From G963665215 sp963665215 (GTDB lineage Bacteria > Chloroflexota > Dehalococcoidia > Lucifugimonadales > CAUZJF01), in assembly GCA_963665215.2 (NCBI GenBank), contig CAXXWW010000017.1:310001-374000 (forward strand): a stretch of 64,000 nucleotides of DNA, written 5' to 3'. Shown one piece after another: positions 26,333 through 35,674 of the stretch (positions within the stretch are counted from its first letter, which is position 1; the number at the start of each line of letters is the position of its first letter). The notes under the pieces are model-generated. The model saw only the letters and a list, made by a program, of their open reading frames with translations, was not told the DNA's origin and searched no databases. Made by a program: the position numbers and the translations under genes.

Positions 26333-26623
26333 ATGACCGTCCCCGAACCGATACATCCGGGCGAGCACCTGTCGGAGATCATGGAGGAGTTGGGCATCAC
26401 CCAATATCGCCTGGCAAAGACCATAGGAGTGCCCCCGATACGCATCCACGATATTGTCCACCGTCGCAGGTCCATCACAGTGGACACCGCGCTGAAGATA
26501 GGAAAGGCCCTGGGGACAACTCCGGAGTTTTGGCTGAATCTCCAGAGGATGTACGACCTGGATGTGGCACGAGCCACTACCGACGTAAGCGGGATCGAGC
26601 CGCTTGTGGAGGTATCTGCCTGA
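26333..26623 (+). CDS. higA: HigA-type antitoxin (XRE helix-turn-helix)
   Basis: A 96-aa protein starting EPIHPGEHLSEIMEELGITQ, with an HTH (YRLAKTIGVPPIRIHDIVHR) and the HigA signature ITVDTALKIGKALGTTPEFW. A strong GGAGGAAA precedes the ATG. It neutralises HigB and, by family precedent, represses the operon through the dyad at 26015-26031. The pair lies directly ahead of a large serine recombinase gene, so it may have arrived on the same mobile element. Confidence 0.95.
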   Translation: MTVPEPIHPGEHLSEIMEELGITQYRLAKTIGVPPIRIHDIVHRRRSITVDTALKIGKALGTTPEFWLNLQRMYDLDVARATTDVSGIEPLVEVSA

Positions 26624-26672
26624 AACCGCCGGGAACCTTTGCGATAGAACGAGGAGACTCAAGGAGGACAGT

Positions 26673-28555
26673 ATGAAGAAACATCCGCAGCCACTCACAC
26701 CGGCGGCACTCTACGCCAGGGTGTCCAGCGGTAGGCAGGACGTGGACCTGTCGGTGGCCGCCCAGCTGAGGGCGTTGAGAAGCTACGCCGAGGCCAACGG
26801 ATACACCGTCGCACGCGAGTACGTGGACAAGGCCGAGAGCGGGCGGGTCGCTGACCGGCCACAGTTCCGGGAGATGATCGAGGAGGGCAGCCAGCCCAAC
26901 TCCCCTTTCAGGGAGATTCTCGTCTGGAAATTCTCCCGCTTTACTCGTAAGCGGGAGCACGCCGTAGCATTCAAGTCCATGCTCCGCAGAAAAGGCGTGA
27001 AAGTCGTCTCCATCACCGAACACGCCGACGACTCCCCCACCGGAAAGCTGATGGAGGCCATCATCGAGAGCATCGATGAGTTTTACTCAGAGAATCTTGA
27101 TTCCCTCGTAAAAACCCGTTTTGAGGAAGTTCCAGCGCTTTAGCACATCTGAGCGCTACCGTATGTTGGGGTAGTACACGGAACAGAGACTGTATATTGT
27201 ACCCAGGCAAGGGTACGGTTGTTCTAATTCGACCTGCACAGACTTTTTACGAGAGAATCAATCTTGCGCAGGAGGTCGTCCGTGGTATGCGGGAAGCCGC
27301 ATCACGAGGCTTCTTCCTCGGCTCCAAGGCTCCCTTCGGCTACAAGCGCGTCAAGGTCAACGACGGAGCCAAGGAGCGGCCCACGTTGGAGGTTGACCTT
27401 GCCACCGCTCCTATAGTGAGGGAAATGTTCGAGAGTTCGCTAAGGGGCAACGGCCTCAAAGAGATATGCAAAGAGCTAAACGATAGGGGCATCACCAACA
27501 GGGGAAACCGCTGGTACAAGGGAGGACTCCACTACCTGTTGACCAACGAAGCCTACACCGGAACCGCGGTCTGGGGCAGAATCAGCAAGGGAGAGAAGGC
27601 CCAGGATCCGGTGCGTGTTGAGGGAGCATGGCCCGCCCTGGTGTCCAGAGAGCTGTTCGATGCCGTGCAGCAGGCCATGCGGGACCGTGCCCCCAAGGTG
27701 CAGAGACCCGCACGGGTGGGCAGCAAGTTCCTGCTGAGCGGACTGCTGAAGTGCGGCGTATGCGGCAGGCCCTACTCCGGCCAGGGGGCCAAGAGCGGAC
27801 AGTACGGCTACTACATCTGCGGCACTCTGTTCAGGGAAGGTGCAGGGACGTGCAGTGCCCGTTACCTGAACGCCCCCAGGGTGGAGGACTTCATCGTCGA
27901 GAAGATCAGGGACCGCATCCTCACCGAGGAGACCATCGTTGAACTGGTGACACTGGTGGCGGAGGAGATCGACGCGATGGCCGGTGAGCTTGCCGGTAGG
28001 CTGGAGGTCGTCTAGGCGGAGCTAGGGGACGTGAGAAAGAGGCTTGAGAGGCTCTACGAGGCTCTTGAGACCAGCGAGCTGACGCTGGAGGTTCTGTCGC
28101 CTCGCATCTTCTCGCTGAGGCACCGCGAGGAGCAGCTGGAGGCTGCGAGAGAGGCCGCTGCAACTCAGCTTGAGCAGCGCAGGGTGGAGCTGCCGACCAC
28201 CGAGGAGATCAAGGGGTACTTGGCTGACTTCCGGGAGTTCCTACAGGAGGGGACGTTCCCTGAGCGCAAGGCCCTCATCCGCAATTTCGTGGAGGGCATC
28301 GAGGTGATCGGAGACGAGGCCGTGCTGACGTACACCATCCCCATTTCTCAATCGACAACAAAAACTTCGGTACTCGTGGGCAGTGGACCTGAGCGATGGA
28401 CAGCCGACGAGAAGGGTTGCTTCTTCCCTGTGATCGCAACCAACAGCCCCAATACGACCAGGCTAACGCCGCGCGGGTCTCCTGGCCCCACTCTCACTCC
28501 GGGATGGAGACCTTCAGCGTGTACAGGTGTCCATCGGTTGACCCAATGTACATGA
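26673..28555 (+). pseudogene. Large serine recombinase, split by a MITE and a nonsense codon
   Basis: The ATG follows GGAGGACAGT. The N-terminal resolvase domain (AALYARVSSGRQDVDLSVAA, with nucleophile Ser in ARVSS) runs to ...DEFYSEN, where a 163-bp element is inserted. The recombinase domain resumes as LAQEVVRGMREAASRGFFLG, then the zinc ribbon (CGVCGRPY...YYICG...C). An in-frame TAG at 28013 follows LEVV; after it the coiled coil continues in the same frame to LTYTIPIS. Removing the insertion and one ATCT duplication restores the frame, leaving only the nonsense codon. Confidence 0.9.
27094..27264. mobile_element. 163-bp MITE derived from the IS1182 element
   Basis: The ends are TGATTCCCTCGTAAAAA and TTTTTACGAGAGAATCA, matching the inverted repeats of the full IS1182 copy (TGATTCCCTCG[CT]AAAAA). 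It is flanked by ATCT on both sides, contains no coding capacity, and interrupts the recombinase gene between codons for Asn and Leu. It could be mobilised by the IS1182 transposase encoded at 43501-45201. Confidence 0.88.
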
Positions 28556-28681
28556 CTCCACCAACCACCGTCAACAGGTAGAGCCCAACATCGCTCGATT
28601 AGGGCGTCACAGAGCGCCAGAGCAGCTCTCCCGTGGAGGCGTCCGGGCGTATAGGTGGTCATACTCTGAACCTGCGTTCAC
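28494..28681 (-). pseudogene. PQQ-like beta-propeller protein, C-terminal remnant
   Basis: The minus strand reads VNAGSEYDHLYA, then after a one-base shift PDASTGELLWRSVTP, a stop, and in the same frame VGLYLLTVVGGVMYIGSTDG followed by HLYTLKVSIPE and the terminal stop. HLYALDA.TGELLW...T and V..G.VY.GS.DG.LY are the repeat pattern of PQQ/BamB-like propellers. One frameshift and one nonsense codon mark it as dead. Confidence 0.75.
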
Positions 28682-28994
28682 TACTCTGTTCGCCACAGTT
28701 GGTCCCACGTGTATCGTACTACAAACTCTTCAGCTGACGGTGGCGATTTGAACCCCGGGCGAGGCGTGCTCCCGCCAGCGTCATGGCTGGGGGTAACCTC
28801 ATAAGTGTCTGCATCCCGGGAGCCACATTGCTCTGGGAGTGCCCCGTGCCGCTCCAAGGCAATCCCCACGGATTGCAGCAGACCCAAGGGAACTGACTAT
28901 CCGACTTACATGCCAGCACGGGGCTGTCCTGGACGCCGGCAGGGCGTGGGAGCCACGTCCATTCAGTTCAAGGCTCCTAACGCCAATCGTGCCT
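28682..28994. other. Stretch without a recognisable gene
   Basis: Frames of 60-120 codons exist on both strands but none shows a known family, ribosome binding site or coding-like pattern. I see no repeat or RNA structure that I can support. Confidence 0.4.
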
Positions 28995-30759
28995 CTAGTG
29001 GTTTCGCCTCACCATTCGCACCACACCTCGGACTACGGTTGCCACGTCGTGAGCTATGGATGTGAGCGCACTATCCAACGCCCATCGCACCGCTGTCCGC
29101 ACGGCTGTAGCTACGGTGCGGGCTATGGATGTGAGCGAACTATTCAGCCAACGCACTGCCGTGGCTACGCCCCGGGCGATCACTGTTGGGGGACTGTCGG
29201 CACCCCATAAGAAGCTCGTCCAGCCCCATCGACGGTATACCCCAGCTACTACGATGCCTCCAGCGATTGCTCCGATCGCCAACCCTCCAATAACCATCAG
29301 CGCCACTGCTAGGGCCGAAAGCTGTGCCCCTCCTTTGTCCATCTCCGGGGGCCTGGGGTTCACGGCTGGTTCCGCCACAGCAACAGGCGTCCCTGCCTCC
29401 GTAGAGGACCATGGGCCTTCCGCGACACCGTTCACCGCTCGTACCTGCACCTCGTACACAGTACCGTTAGTGAGCGACCATATCTTGTATCTGAAAGGCG
29501 GCGTTCCGGTCCCTCGAGTCCAGGCGTCGTCCACTAACTCCCACTCCGCGCCTCCGCTGGGCCGGTATCGCAGGTCGTAGGCGATGATCACAGAGCCGCT
29601 GCCTCTGGTGGGCGCGCTCCACGGCACCGTCAATTCTTCATTCCCTATTGTGATCGTGCCGATGATGGGCTCGGAGGGTAAGGCGATAACGCTGATGGTG
29701 ACCGAAATGATGGCGGAACCACCGTAGGAGTCATCGGCCCTCAGGGTCACCGAATAGGAGTCCTTGGTCGCCCTGTCCAGTGCAGCCTTTTTCTTCAGCT
29801 GCCCGGTCGACGAGTCGATTCCGAAGGATGCCGCGTCATTCCCCAAGAGAGAATAGATGAGTGAGTCGTTGTCGGCATCGGTCGCTTCGACGGGGTTTCC
29901 GATGTCGTGGTTGGTGTTCCAGTTCTCGACAACGATCCGGGTAGCAGGGCCACTTTCACTGAAGGTGGGACTGGCGTTGAATGCGCTGCCGCACATTTCA
30001 TCGGTCGAGGTAACCGTGACTCCGCCAAGAGCCGGCAGGGGTTCGGTGAAGTGGTTTCCACCGATGGTCAGTGTAGTGAGGAAGGCAGCGTTACCCAATT
30101 CAGGTGGGACAGCGCCCGTCAACGTGTTGCAATGGAGATTGAGAACCGACAGTTTGATGAGGTTGCTCAACTCTGGTGGGATGGAGCCGGTGAGTTCGTT
30201 GCCGTTGAGGTAGACCTCCGTCAGGACGTTCAAGTCACCCAGCTCTGAGGGGATGGAGCCGCTGAGTTTGTTGCCGCCTAGATTGAGAACCGACAGTTTG
30301 ATGAGGTTGCTCAACTCTGGTGGGATGGGGCCGGTGAGTTCGTTGCCGTTGAGGTAGACCTCCATCAGGACGTTCAAGTCACCCAGCTCTGAGGGGATAG
30401 AGCCGCTGAGTTTGTTGCCGCCTAGATTGAGAACCGACAGTTTGATGAGGTTGCCCAGCTCTGGGGGGATGAGACCGGTGAGTTGGTTGTCGGCGAGGTT
30501 GAGGCTCGTCAGGTTGGTGAGGTTGCCCAGCTCAGTTGGGATTGGGCCGCTCAGCTCGTTGCCGGAGAGGTAGAGCTGCGCCAGGTCGGTGAGGTTGCCC
30601 AGCTCTGCGGGGATGAGACCGGTGAGTTGGTTGTCGGCGAGGTTGAGGCTCGTCAGGTTGGTGAGGTTGCCCAGCTCAGTTGGGATTGGGCCGCTCAGCT
30701 CGTTGCCGGAGAGGTAGAGCTGCGCCAGGTCGGTGAGGTGAGAAGTGGCTCCGGAAATC
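28995..30759 (-). pseudogene. Leucine-rich-repeat surface protein, N-terminus lost
   Basis: The frame is open from the end of IS3-type element B copy 2. It contains about ten plant-type LRR units (LTDLAQLYLSGNELSGPIPT, with GNLTNLTSLNL and so on), a cadherin-like module (GNPVEATDADNDSLIYSLLG), an FnIII module (VPWSAPTRGSGSVIIAYDLR) and a C-terminal transmembrane helix (LAVALMVIGGLAIGAIAGGI) with a basic, amphipathic tail. The signal peptide and first repeats are removed by the insertion. It was a membrane-anchored surface protein, possibly for adhesion. Confidence 0.85.
30080..30745. repeat. In-frame LRR repeat array (72/144-bp periodicity)
   Basis: Blocks encoding two 24-residue LRRs recur almost unchanged, for example TTGGGATTGGGCCGCTCAGC near 30539 and again near 30683, 144 bases apart, and GAGGTAGACCTCC[AG]TCAGGA near 30211 and 30355. 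Such identity favours recombination that changes repeat number. Confidence 0.85.
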
Positions 30760-30865
30760 TGAACAGGGGGATAAGTGGAATCGCTGCCTGATTGAGGGCA
30801 TGATAGTGCTCTCGGAGACAGGAGCGAGAGATGAGCAGACGACCCCGCCGTAACCACTCGGCAGA

Positions 30866-32249
30866 GTTCAAGTGAGGTTACGTCAATAGGTGTGTAAACG
30901 ACATCAGGCGGCGACCTTCTCAGCCGTTGATTCAATGGCGATTCCATCCGCATACTGTGCACCGAGATAGACGTCTTCGATCAACTCAGGGGCCTTCAGA
31001 CGCCTGAAGCGCTGTTCGGCGACCATCAACATTTTCCAGATCACCGCTATCGCCCGATCGACCCTCTTGTAGCGCTTGGCGGCATCGGTCCGAAGCCTGA
31101 GGGCCGCGAAGGGTGATTCTACCGGGTTCGTCGTGCGAAGGTGCCCCCAGTGCTCCTTTGGGAAGTCATAGAAGGTGACCATGCGGTCCCAGTCCCGCTC
31201 CAAGGCCTCTGAGGCCGCCTCGTAGGAATGGTCGCCGCACCACCTGGTGAACACCGTCCTGAGCCGCTCAGCCTCTGTCCGAGTCGGCGCGTAGGGGATA
31301 GTACGCAGCATGAGCTTGGCCTGGTCCTGTCGTCGCTTTGGAAGCTTGGCGAGCACGTTTACGATCTTGTGGTTCCAGCAGCGTTGCTCTGCCGCCTGCG
31401 GATAGACGTTGCGCAGAGCTCCCCAGATGCCCAGGTGTCCGTCTCCAACCACCAGCCTCGGGCAGCTCAAGCCCCGGCGCTTGATGTCCCTGAGCACCTC
31501 GGACCAGTTCTCTGTGGACTCCCTGTATCCGGGAACAGCGCTCACCACCACCTTGCTCCCGTCGCTCAGGGCCGCCATCACCACCAGTACCGCCGCCTTC
31601 TCCTTCTCAAGACCAGCCTTGACGTAGACTCCATCCACCCACATGTAGACCACTTCCAGGTCATCGAGGGGCCGGCTGCGCCATTGGGCAAGCTCATCGT
31701 TCCACTTATCCTTCAACCGGGCCACCGTGCTCGCCGATACCGGTGCGTCCTCTCCCAGCAGCCCCCGCAAAGCCAGATCGAAGTCGCCTTCGGATAGACC
31801 GTGCAGGTACAGCTCGGGGATCAACTCAGCAACCTTCCTGGTCCTGTTGACGAACAGCGGCAGCAGCCGGCTCTCGAACTGCTCCTCGGTATCGCGGACT
31901 CGCGGCCGCCTCAGCTGTATCGTTCCCGAACTCAGCGTAAGCCTCCGGGCTCTGCCGTATCCGTTCCGATAGCCGGTATCTGAGTCCGAGTCGGATCTGA
32001 GCGCCGACTTCGCCCTTCCCAGAAACCCCGTCACCTCCTCCTCCAGCAACTCCTGGATCAGCCTCTGGACCTGGCTTCGCACCCAATCCTCCAACTGCTC
32101 CCACTCCGGCCTTGACTCCGACCTACTCTCAGTGCTTTCCTTCCTCATGGGCGGTCTATCTCCTCTCTTGGGCCTCGAGCCCGTGTTGTTCAGAGAGAGG
32201 GTACACCGCCTGACTGTTTACACACTTTTTGAAGATACCTCGTTCAAGT
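30866..32249 (-). mobile_element. IS256-type element, copy 7, with 8-bp target duplication
   Basis: The element proper is 30874-32241 (1368 bp), flanked by GTTCAAGT on both sides, inside orfA of IS3-type element B copy 2. The insertion is therefore younger than that copy. Confidence 0.96.
30904..32148 (-). CDS. IS256-type transposase, intact
   Basis: 414 aa with an intact DDE triad. It carries EEVTGFLG instead of EEVTAFLG and KRRQDQ instead of KRQQDQ, substitutions that recur in other combinations in other copies. Confidence 0.96.
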   Translation of the reverse strand: MRKESTESRSESRPEWEQLEDWVRSQVQRLIQELLEEEVTGFLGRAKSALRSDSDSDTGYRNGYGRARRLTLSSGTIQLRRPRVRDTEEQFESRLLPLFVNRTRKVAELIPELYLHGLSEGDFDLALRGLLGEDAPVSASTVARLKDKWNDELAQWRSRPLDDLEVVYMWVDGVYVKAGLEKEKAAVLVVMAALSDGSKVVVSAVPGYRESTENWSEVLRDIKRRGLSCPRLVVGDGHLGIWGALRNVYPQAAEQRCWNHKIVNVLAKLPKRRQDQAKLMLRTIPYAPTRTEAERLRTVFTRWCGDHSYEAASEALERDWDRMVTFYDFPKEHWGHLRTTNPVESPFAALRLRTDAAKRYKRVDRAIAVIWKMLMVAEQRFRRLKAPELIEDVYLGAQYADGIAIESTAEKVAA

Positions 32250-32612
32250 CGAAGGTGGCTCTTGCCGCAGTGCGCGGCGACCGGACACTTTCGGAGCTGG
32301 CAAGCCAGTTCGATGTGCACCCGAACCAGATCACGCAATGGAAGACCCAGTTGCTGGATCGGGCGGCGCAGTTATTTGGGGCCGGGACAGGGCAGGCTGA
32401 AAAGCCGGTAGATATGAAGGTCCTTCACGCTAAGATCGGTGAGCTTGCGTTGGAGAACGATTTTTTAGGGACTTACCCGTTTGTGTACCAAAGCAAAGGG
32501 AGGCTAGTTAAGTGAATGCGGACGAATACCCGGCTCGTCAAGAACATGCTGCATCGCAGTAATCAGACGCTCTGCCTGTTAGTCTGCCGAATAAGTAGTT
32601 ATAGGGGCTAGG

Positions 32613-32888
32613 GTGTCTTTCAAGAGATGCCCTCATTGTGATTCACCGGGAGGCCCAAAGACGCTTCGGCATCAGGTCAGCATGCCGATCAATGGCCGAG
32701 TGCAGTGCATAGATTTTTGTATTCATCCACTTGTTGCCGCTTTGAACGCTGGCGGTATCATAACGACAGCCAGTTGTTGCGGGCATCAAAAGATGAAGGG
32801 GAACATCGTGCTTGAAGATGGGCGTACGCTCATCATCCAGCCAACGCCAGACTCCAATGATGCTTGGAGCCAGGCCGTTACCTTCTAA
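32613..32888 (+). CDS. Small Cys-rich conserved protein, phage-type
   Basis: A 91-aa protein from GTG, with CPHC near the N-terminus, then INGRVQCIDFCIHPLVAALN, AGGIITTASCCGHQKMKGNI and VLEDGRTLIIQP. The pattern C.H..V.ALNAGGI.T.ASCCGH....G.I.L.DGR.L recalls small proteins common in phages and mobile elements. The Cys/His residues probably bind zinc; function unknown. Its last four bases overlap the end of the convergent gene. Confidence 0.65.
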   Translation: MSFKRCPHCDSPGGPKTLRHQVSMPINGRVQCIDFCIHPLVAALNAGGIITTASCCGHQKMKGNIVLEDGRTLIIQPTPDSNDAWSQAVTF

Positions 32889-33091
32889 CTTGTGTGACAG
32901 GCTGGCGAGCAGTGGGCACAGCCATCTACTTGTGAGTAGTGCTTACGTGCCGCAACAACTGCTGGATGGCAGGAGGCAAAAGCGCGGAGGTGTATGCGAT
33001 TCAGGACATCAGGCAACCAAGGGCATCCCACCCTGTGAACCTCGTGGTCACCATTTGATTGTGCATTCCTATTTACATAATAGTCTGCCAT
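32885..33091 (-). CDS. Small conserved Cys-rich protein (YYVNxNAQ..GDHEVH family)
   Basis: A 68-aa protein, MADYYVNRNAQSNGDHEVHR, ending DGCAHCSPACHTS, with six Cys and several His in fixed positions. I recognise the pattern as a widespread orphan family without known function. The ATG follows the stop of the 59-aa gene upstream with no gap (TAGATG), so the two are coupled. A zinc-binding fold is inferred from the Cys/His spacing. Confidence 0.75.
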   Translation of the reverse strand: MADYYVNRNAQSNGDHEVHRVGCPWLPDVLNRIHLRAFASCHPAVVAARKHYSQVDGCAHCSPACHTS

Positions 33092-33271
33092 CTATCCACT
33101 CCCCCTGGTTTGATCCTTGCTAGGCTTGCGCCCCGATTCCTGCTCGTATCGCCAGACCTCTTTGGGCTTGGCCTTGAGCACCACTTCCGCCAGGGTGTCC
33201 ATGTCAGTTTCCAACGGCTCCGGCATCGGGCACTTCGGTGGTCGGCCCCTAGGCTTCTTCTGTTTAGACAT
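33092..33271 (-). CDS. 59-aa basic protein with AT-hook-like RGRPPK
   Basis: It starts at ATG 33271 after GGGGAGGGGCACC, a strong ribosome binding site, and reads MSKQKKPRGRPPKCPMPEPL, then DTLAEVVLKAKPKEVWRYEQ and a basic tail. RGRPPK is the core of an AT-hook, so DNA binding is possible. Its stop touches the start of the Cys-rich gene, forming a two-gene operon. Function unknown. Confidence 0.7.
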   Translation of the reverse strand: MSKQKKPRGRPPKCPMPEPLETDMDTLAEVVLKAKPKEVWRYEQESGRKPSKDQTRGSG

Positions 33272-33297
33272 GGTGCCCCTCCCCCATTTGTGAAGCC

Positions 33298-33483
33298 TTA
33301 ACGTTTTGATACTCCGGCCAAGCGATCTTGAACTTGTCGAAGGGTAGTAAAGACCTCATATCGATCAGGGCTAGCCTTCGATGCAGTGGTGTAAAGAAGA
33401 AAATACCTAGGCCCACGAGCTTTGGCAATCTCGCTCGTTATCTGGTCTAGTTTATTCACAAGCATTCTCAGTATGTCCTTTAA
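33298..33483 (-). pseudogene. C-terminal gene fragment beside IS1380 and IS1182
   Basis: The frame reads DILRMLVNKLDQITSEIAKA, then RGPRYFLLYTTASKASPDRY and ends DRLAGVSKR. It looks like real coding sequence but I do not recognise it. Before the IS1380 insertion it was already joined to the end of an IS1182 copy, because the IS1380 target duplication (TTTAA) links it to that end. Confidence 0.45.
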
Positions 33484-35207
33484 CCCGAATCCACCGAAGG
33501 AGGGCGTCGGGTTAGCGTCCTGAGGCGGCAAGAAGGTGCTCCTGTGCTTCTGGGATAATGGTTTTGTAGCAAAAAAACGGCCCCGGAAAAGGAGCACCCA
33601 GTAGATGCTGCCACGCAACCACCCCGACCGGATCCAAATCACCTTCGACGACCGCCGCTTGGTGGCCAATGCCGGGCTGCTCCTTCCGGCCACCCTGGCG
33701 CGGCACCTCGGCCTGCCCGAACTCGTCCGGCAGCGCCTCGACCTGGGCGATGCCCCGGGGCGGGCGAACACGAGCGACAAGATGATGACGCTGGTGGCGT
33801 CTGCGCTGGCTGGGGGCGACTGCATTGACGACGCCGATGTGTTGCGCACCGGGGGGACGGCCTGCACCCTGGGCGGCACTCTCAAGGCGCCATCCACCCT
33901 GGGCACCTTCCTGCGCAGCTTCCGGTGGGGCCACGTCCGTCAACTCGACCGGGTGAGCCGCGAGTTGCTGGCCCGGGCTTGGCAGGCCGGGGCGGGACCC
34001 GGCGACGGGCCCCTGACCATTGACCTGGACTCCACCATCTGCGAGACCTACGGACTGGCCAAGGAGGGCGCCCGCCACCACGGCTATACCGGCAAGCGGG
34101 GCTACCACCCGCTGCTGGCCATCGCCGCCGGCACCGGAGACGTGCTGATGTCCCGGCTGCGCGAGGGCCGGGCCAACACCGCCCGCGGCGCCGCCCACTT
34201 CCTGCGGGAGACGGTGGGACGGGTGCGCTACGCCGGGGCCAACGGACGACTCACGCTACGGGCCGACAGCGGGTTCTACACTCATGGCGTGGTATCCGTC
34301 TGCCGCAAGATGGATGTCCGCTTCTCCATCACCATCCGCCAGCACAAAAGCCTGCACAATCTCATCGAGGCGATACCCGAAGATGCCTGGACGCCGATTC
34401 CTTACTGGATGGACGGCGCCGCCGATGTGGCCGAGACCACCTGCACCCCCTTCCAGGCCGAGGCGGACGCCGCGCCGGTACGGCTCATCGTCCGGCGGGT
34501 GAAGCCCACGCCCGGTTCCCAACTGGCCCTCTTCGCCAAATACAGCTATCATGGCTTCATCACCGACCGGGACGGGGAGTTGCTCGAACTGGAGGCTGAC
34601 CATCGCCGCCACGCCGAGATCGAGAATGCCATACGCGACCTCAAGTACGGCGTCGGGCTGAACCATCTCCCCTCGGGCCGCTTCGCCGCCAACGGCGCCT
34701 GGCTGGCCGTCCAGACGATGGCCCACAACCTGGCCCGCTGGACGGCGCGGATCGGTCTGGGAGAGCGGATAGCCACCACCAAGACCCTCCGGCGGCGGTT
34801 CTTCTCCCTGGCCGGACGGCTCACCCGCTCGGCACGCCGGTTGACCCTGCATCTTCCGGATCGCTGGCCTTGGGCTGAGAAGTTCAGCCGCGCCTTGGCC
34901 CGGCTGCGAGCCATTCCACTCCCGGCCTGACGGCACCGTCGGCGACCGACCCACCCACCGGACAACCGAAGATCCCCGCAGACTCGTGCCAGCCCGGTCC
35001 GAGAGAGTTCCCTGCTGCGTATTCTCTCGCCATCCCGCGCATCGCAGCTCCCGCAGACGGCCATAGGGGCCCCTGTGCGGCGATGAAGACCGTCCGCCGA
35101 CCTCCCTACCCCAAATGGAACCCAGGCTATTTCCCCTGTAGCTCCCTCACCCCCCTTCCGCTTTCCTCACGCCGTCCATCGGTGTCCTTCGGTGGATTCG
35201 GGTTTAA
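33479..35207 (+). mobile_element. IS1380 element, copy 1, with 5-bp target duplication
   Basis: The element proper is 33484-35202 (1719 bp). Inverted repeats are CCCGAATCCACCGAAGGA and TCCTTCGGTGGATTCGGG, and TTTAA flanks both sides. It contains one transposase gene. Confidence 0.95.
33605..34930 (+). CDS. IS1380 family transposase
   Basis: A 441-aa DDE transposase with PLTIDLDSTICETYG (first Asp), TLRADSGFYTHGVV (second Asp) and HAEIENAIRDLKYGVG (Glu), the IS1380 signatures. ATG follows AGGAGCACCCAGTAG. It is virtually identical to the second copy in the window; both look functional. Confidence 0.95.
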   Translation: MLPRNHPDRIQITFDDRRLVANAGLLLPATLARHLGLPELVRQRLDLGDAPGRANTSDKMMTLVASALAGGDCIDDADVLRTGGTACTLGGTLKAPSTLGTFLRSFRWGHVRQLDRVSRELLARAWQAGAGPGDGPLTIDLDSTICETYGLAKEGARHHGYTGKRGYHPLLAIAAGTGDVLMSRLREGRANTARGAAHFLRETVGRVRYAGANGRLTLRADSGFYTHGVVSVCRKMDVRFSITIRQHKSLHNLIEAIPEDAWTPIPYWMDGAADVAETTCTPFQAEADAAPVRLIVRRVKPTPGSQLALFAKYSYHGFITDRDGELLELEADHRRHAEIENAIRDLKYGVGLNHLPSGRFAANGAWLAVQTMAHNLARWTARIGLGERIATTKTLRRRFFSLAGRLTRSARRLTLHLPDRWPWAEKFSRALARLRAIPLPA

Positions 35208-35210
35208 GCT

Positions 35211-35606
35211 TGATTCCCTCGCAAAAAGGCCTGTTTGAGATGAACCCTGGCGTGCGAAGGGGCCTGGAAGGGAGGAGGCCACGGGATGCCGGCTGCTGGG
35301 CTCACCGCACCATCTGCTGCGCTCAGGACAAGCGTGATCCCGTTGCGGTACCCCTTCCGTGGCTCAGGGCACCCGGTGGAAGCTGTGGAGCGGCGCCCTC
35401 ATGCGGCCGCGACCGCAGGTACCGTCCCGACCGCCCGCTGAGCCGTGTTCTCCATCTCCACCAGGCGTGCATGGACCATCCGCTTGAAGTTGCACGCCAA
35501 CGTCTTCAGGTAGACGGCAAGCCGCACCCGACGGCCCCCTCGCACCCGCAAGCGCCCAAGCCCGTGGGCGCGCTTGAGCTCGGAGTTCATTCCCTCGATC
35601 CCGGCC
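35211..35606 (-). mobile_element. IS1182 element, 3' end fragment
   Basis: It starts with inverted repeat TGATTCCCTCGCAAAAAGG and carries the last ~70 codons of the IS1182 transposase (35399-35606, ...NSELKRAHGLGRLRVRGGRR to AVAAA). It stops where IS3-type element A copy 2 begins. The other side of that IS3 element is IS1182 sequence in the opposite orientation and from a different part of the gene. Confidence 0.9.
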
Positions 35607-35674
35607 TGACCTGCCCCCCAAGAACTGGTCCAGGTGTAATGTTAGTCCTGGGCCTGAAAGAAAGGGGGGTAAAG

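Larger units (their letters stand above)
30760..32468 (+). mobile_element. IS3-type element B, copy 2 (interrupted, 3' part lost)
   Basis: The left end is TGAACAGGGGGATAAGTGGA, matching the other copy's terminal repeat. orfA starts at ATG 30831 (MSRRPRRNHSAEFKSKVALA) and is split by IS256 copy 7 with a GTTCAAGT duplication. It resumes at 32250 and stops matching just after the TTTTTTAG frameshift site, so orfB is absent. Confidence 0.88.
30831..32468 (+). pseudogene. IS3-type element B orfA, split by IS256 copy 7
   Basis: Without the IS256 copy the frame reads MSRRPRRNHSAEFKSKVALA and continues GDRTLSELASQFDVHPNQIT, a complete helix-turn-helix OrfA that supplies the 5' sequence missing in copy 1. 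The 3' junction replaces the last ~15 residues with unrelated sequence. Confidence 0.85.

Noticed and set aside
28995..30962. 655-codon LRR protein beginning in IS256 copy 7
   Set aside because: The first ~65 codons are antisense IS256 and IS3-B end sequence; the genuine LRR gene is open only to 30759.
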